A stretch of DNA of 60,000 nt from Hydractinia symbiolongicarpus (taxonomy: Eukaryota > Cnidaria > Hydrozoa > Anthoathecata > Hydractiniidae), in assembly GCF_029227915.1 (NCBI RefSeq), contig NC_079878.1, positions 6,078,001 to 6,138,000 of the forward strand. The letters are read 5' to 3'. Position numbers and translations under genes: made by a program. How positions within the stretch are numbered: the first letter of the stretch is position 1; every line of letters starts with the position of its first letter. Below are positions 58,975-60,000 of this stretch, piece by piece. The notes under the pieces were generated by a model. That model was not told the DNA's origin. It ran no database searches and worked only from the letters and a program-made list of their open reading frames with translations.

Positions 58975-59800
58975 CGCGCAACTTTCAACCATGAATGATA
59001 GGCTGTATTTTTTGTTAGCAGAAATTGTAGAATTGGGTTGCATTTTCGGTGTTTCATAGTTGTGCATTTTTAATAGCGAGATTGCTTAAGCACCTCCTGC
59101 ATCTTGTATATTGTTTAAAAAGATAAGTGTTGAAAAGATGTATTTAACTAACTGGTAAAGTAAAGGTGTTTCCACCAAAGTTTTCCAAAGTGAATGTAGG
59201 CAGAGTTAAGGTCTCCCCAAATGCCTGGAAAGTAGTCTGCAAAAAATAAAATTTCCACAAAAATACGTAAGAGAAAAACGAAAACGCTACACCTTATATA
59301 ATTAATGACAAGAGCGAAATTCTTTTCGCTACGCTAATGACACGGCAACATAGTGAAATATGATTTCGGAAACACTCCGAAAAACGTAAATTTTTCGATT
59401 CCCTTCCTCTTATTTGTCTCCGCGTCATAAGCGTACAGGAGTGACAGTTCTGGTAATATATTTTTTTAACTAAAGCCATTTCCTTTTTTAAACAATTAAC
59501 ATCGTATATTATTTTTCTTTTTCTCACTGAGTGACTTTCTTATACCCGGTCCTTTTTTTTGAGGGGGGGGGGGGGGATTACTGAATTTCGAAAATTTTAG
59601 GTGCAGCTTGTGGTTTTTCTTCTTCCTGTCAGTCAGTTAACTCCAGACTGACCCAACGAAAATTAAAATTTCGAGGAATTTTTCGTTCAAGAAGATCTCG
59701 TAACAGAAATCACAATTTGATAGACAGCTTTTTATAAACTTTCTTCGCGAGGTTGTTTACGTGTATCATACGTCTTGTTTAATTATTAAAGTCCTGATTA
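58975..59800. other. No gene seen; poly-G tract
   Basis: A run of about 13 G lies near 59563-59575 with a poly-T just before. Otherwise AT-rich with short frames. Confidence 0.4.
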
Positions 59801-59809
59801 TTCAATCGA

Positions 59810-60000
59810 CTAGTCCTTAGCACGTGGAAAATCCACGGGATTTACCTGTCAGAGTAAAGTCGATAAAAATATATTGGTTATTCGTAACTTAAATTTCATA
59901 CGTGGCCAACACGACACGTTTTTCATAGACAAACAAATTAATATAAAGATTATTTTGATTATTCTTACAATCTGCCAGAACAACTCTATAACAAATAATA
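59810..60000 (-). mobile_element. Helitron-like 3' end, running off the window
   Basis: On the minus strand, CCCGTGGATTTTCCACGTGC, then TAAGGACTAG ends at 59810, followed by T. This is the same hairpin and CTAG terminus as at 36-38 and 45 kb. The bases next to it (TCGATTGAATAATCAGG on the minus strand) resemble a unit start, so a tandem arrangement is possible here too. Confidence 0.65.

Overview
This is AT-rich nuclear DNA of an animal. Genes have short exons with GTAAGT/AG introns. The repeats include Helitrons, Penelope and LINE fragments, a Crypton-like tyrosine recombinase, Copia and TTAA-flanked elements, and many micro- and minisatellites. That mix, plus an arminin-like secreted acidic/cationic peptide precursor, fits a cnidarian, most likely a hydrozoan. 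This is inference; no rRNA, complete tRNA or mitochondrial marker was seen. Most of the 60 kb is non-coding, and much of the coding-looking sequence is decayed transposon.

Layout: 1-3.85 kb is non-coding. 3.855-7.954 kb is a 4.1-kb near-palindromic element with TTAA at both ends. It holds two inverted arrays of a ~116-bp minisatellite and a possible small two-exon gene. 9.0-10.3 kb is decayed coding sequence interrupted by a 79-bp snap-back element with a 10-bp target duplication. 12.3-14.5 kb (minus) is a broken retroelement with reverse transcriptase and an R2-like C-terminus, next to a Penelope-type GIY-YIG fragment (14.57-14.97 kb). A Copia-type LTR end with primer-binding site is at 15.73 kb. 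20.37-21.42 kb (plus) is an intact 348-codon gene of unknown function. 25.8-26.5 kb is a nearly perfect 170-bp inverted repeat. 27.2 kb holds a Helitron-protein exon fragment. 31.15-31.69 kb (plus) is a three-exon gene for a 106-residue secreted peptide precursor. 32.2 kb is a membrane-protein fragment. 36.04-37.91 kb is a minus-strand tandem array of three Helitron-like units, and 45.0-45.7 kb is a plus-strand array of the same terminal family. 38.5-39.4 kb is a LINE 3' end with an ATA-rich tail, and 41.3-42.3 kb is a satellite whose monomers are hairpins.

The largest gene is at 47.58-54.43 kb (plus). Two small exons lead into a ~3.75-kb exon. Together they encode a SET methyltransferase domain, a DBF4-type zinc finger, two C2H2-like fingers, and a Crypton-like tyrosine recombinase. 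The recombinase C-terminus, including the catalytic Tyr, lies in the +1 frame after an AAA-TAA-A junction.

The two most interesting items are the SET-tyrosine recombinase fusion and the charge-mirrored, Cys-paired antimicrobial-like precursor, whose true reading frame is split over three exons.
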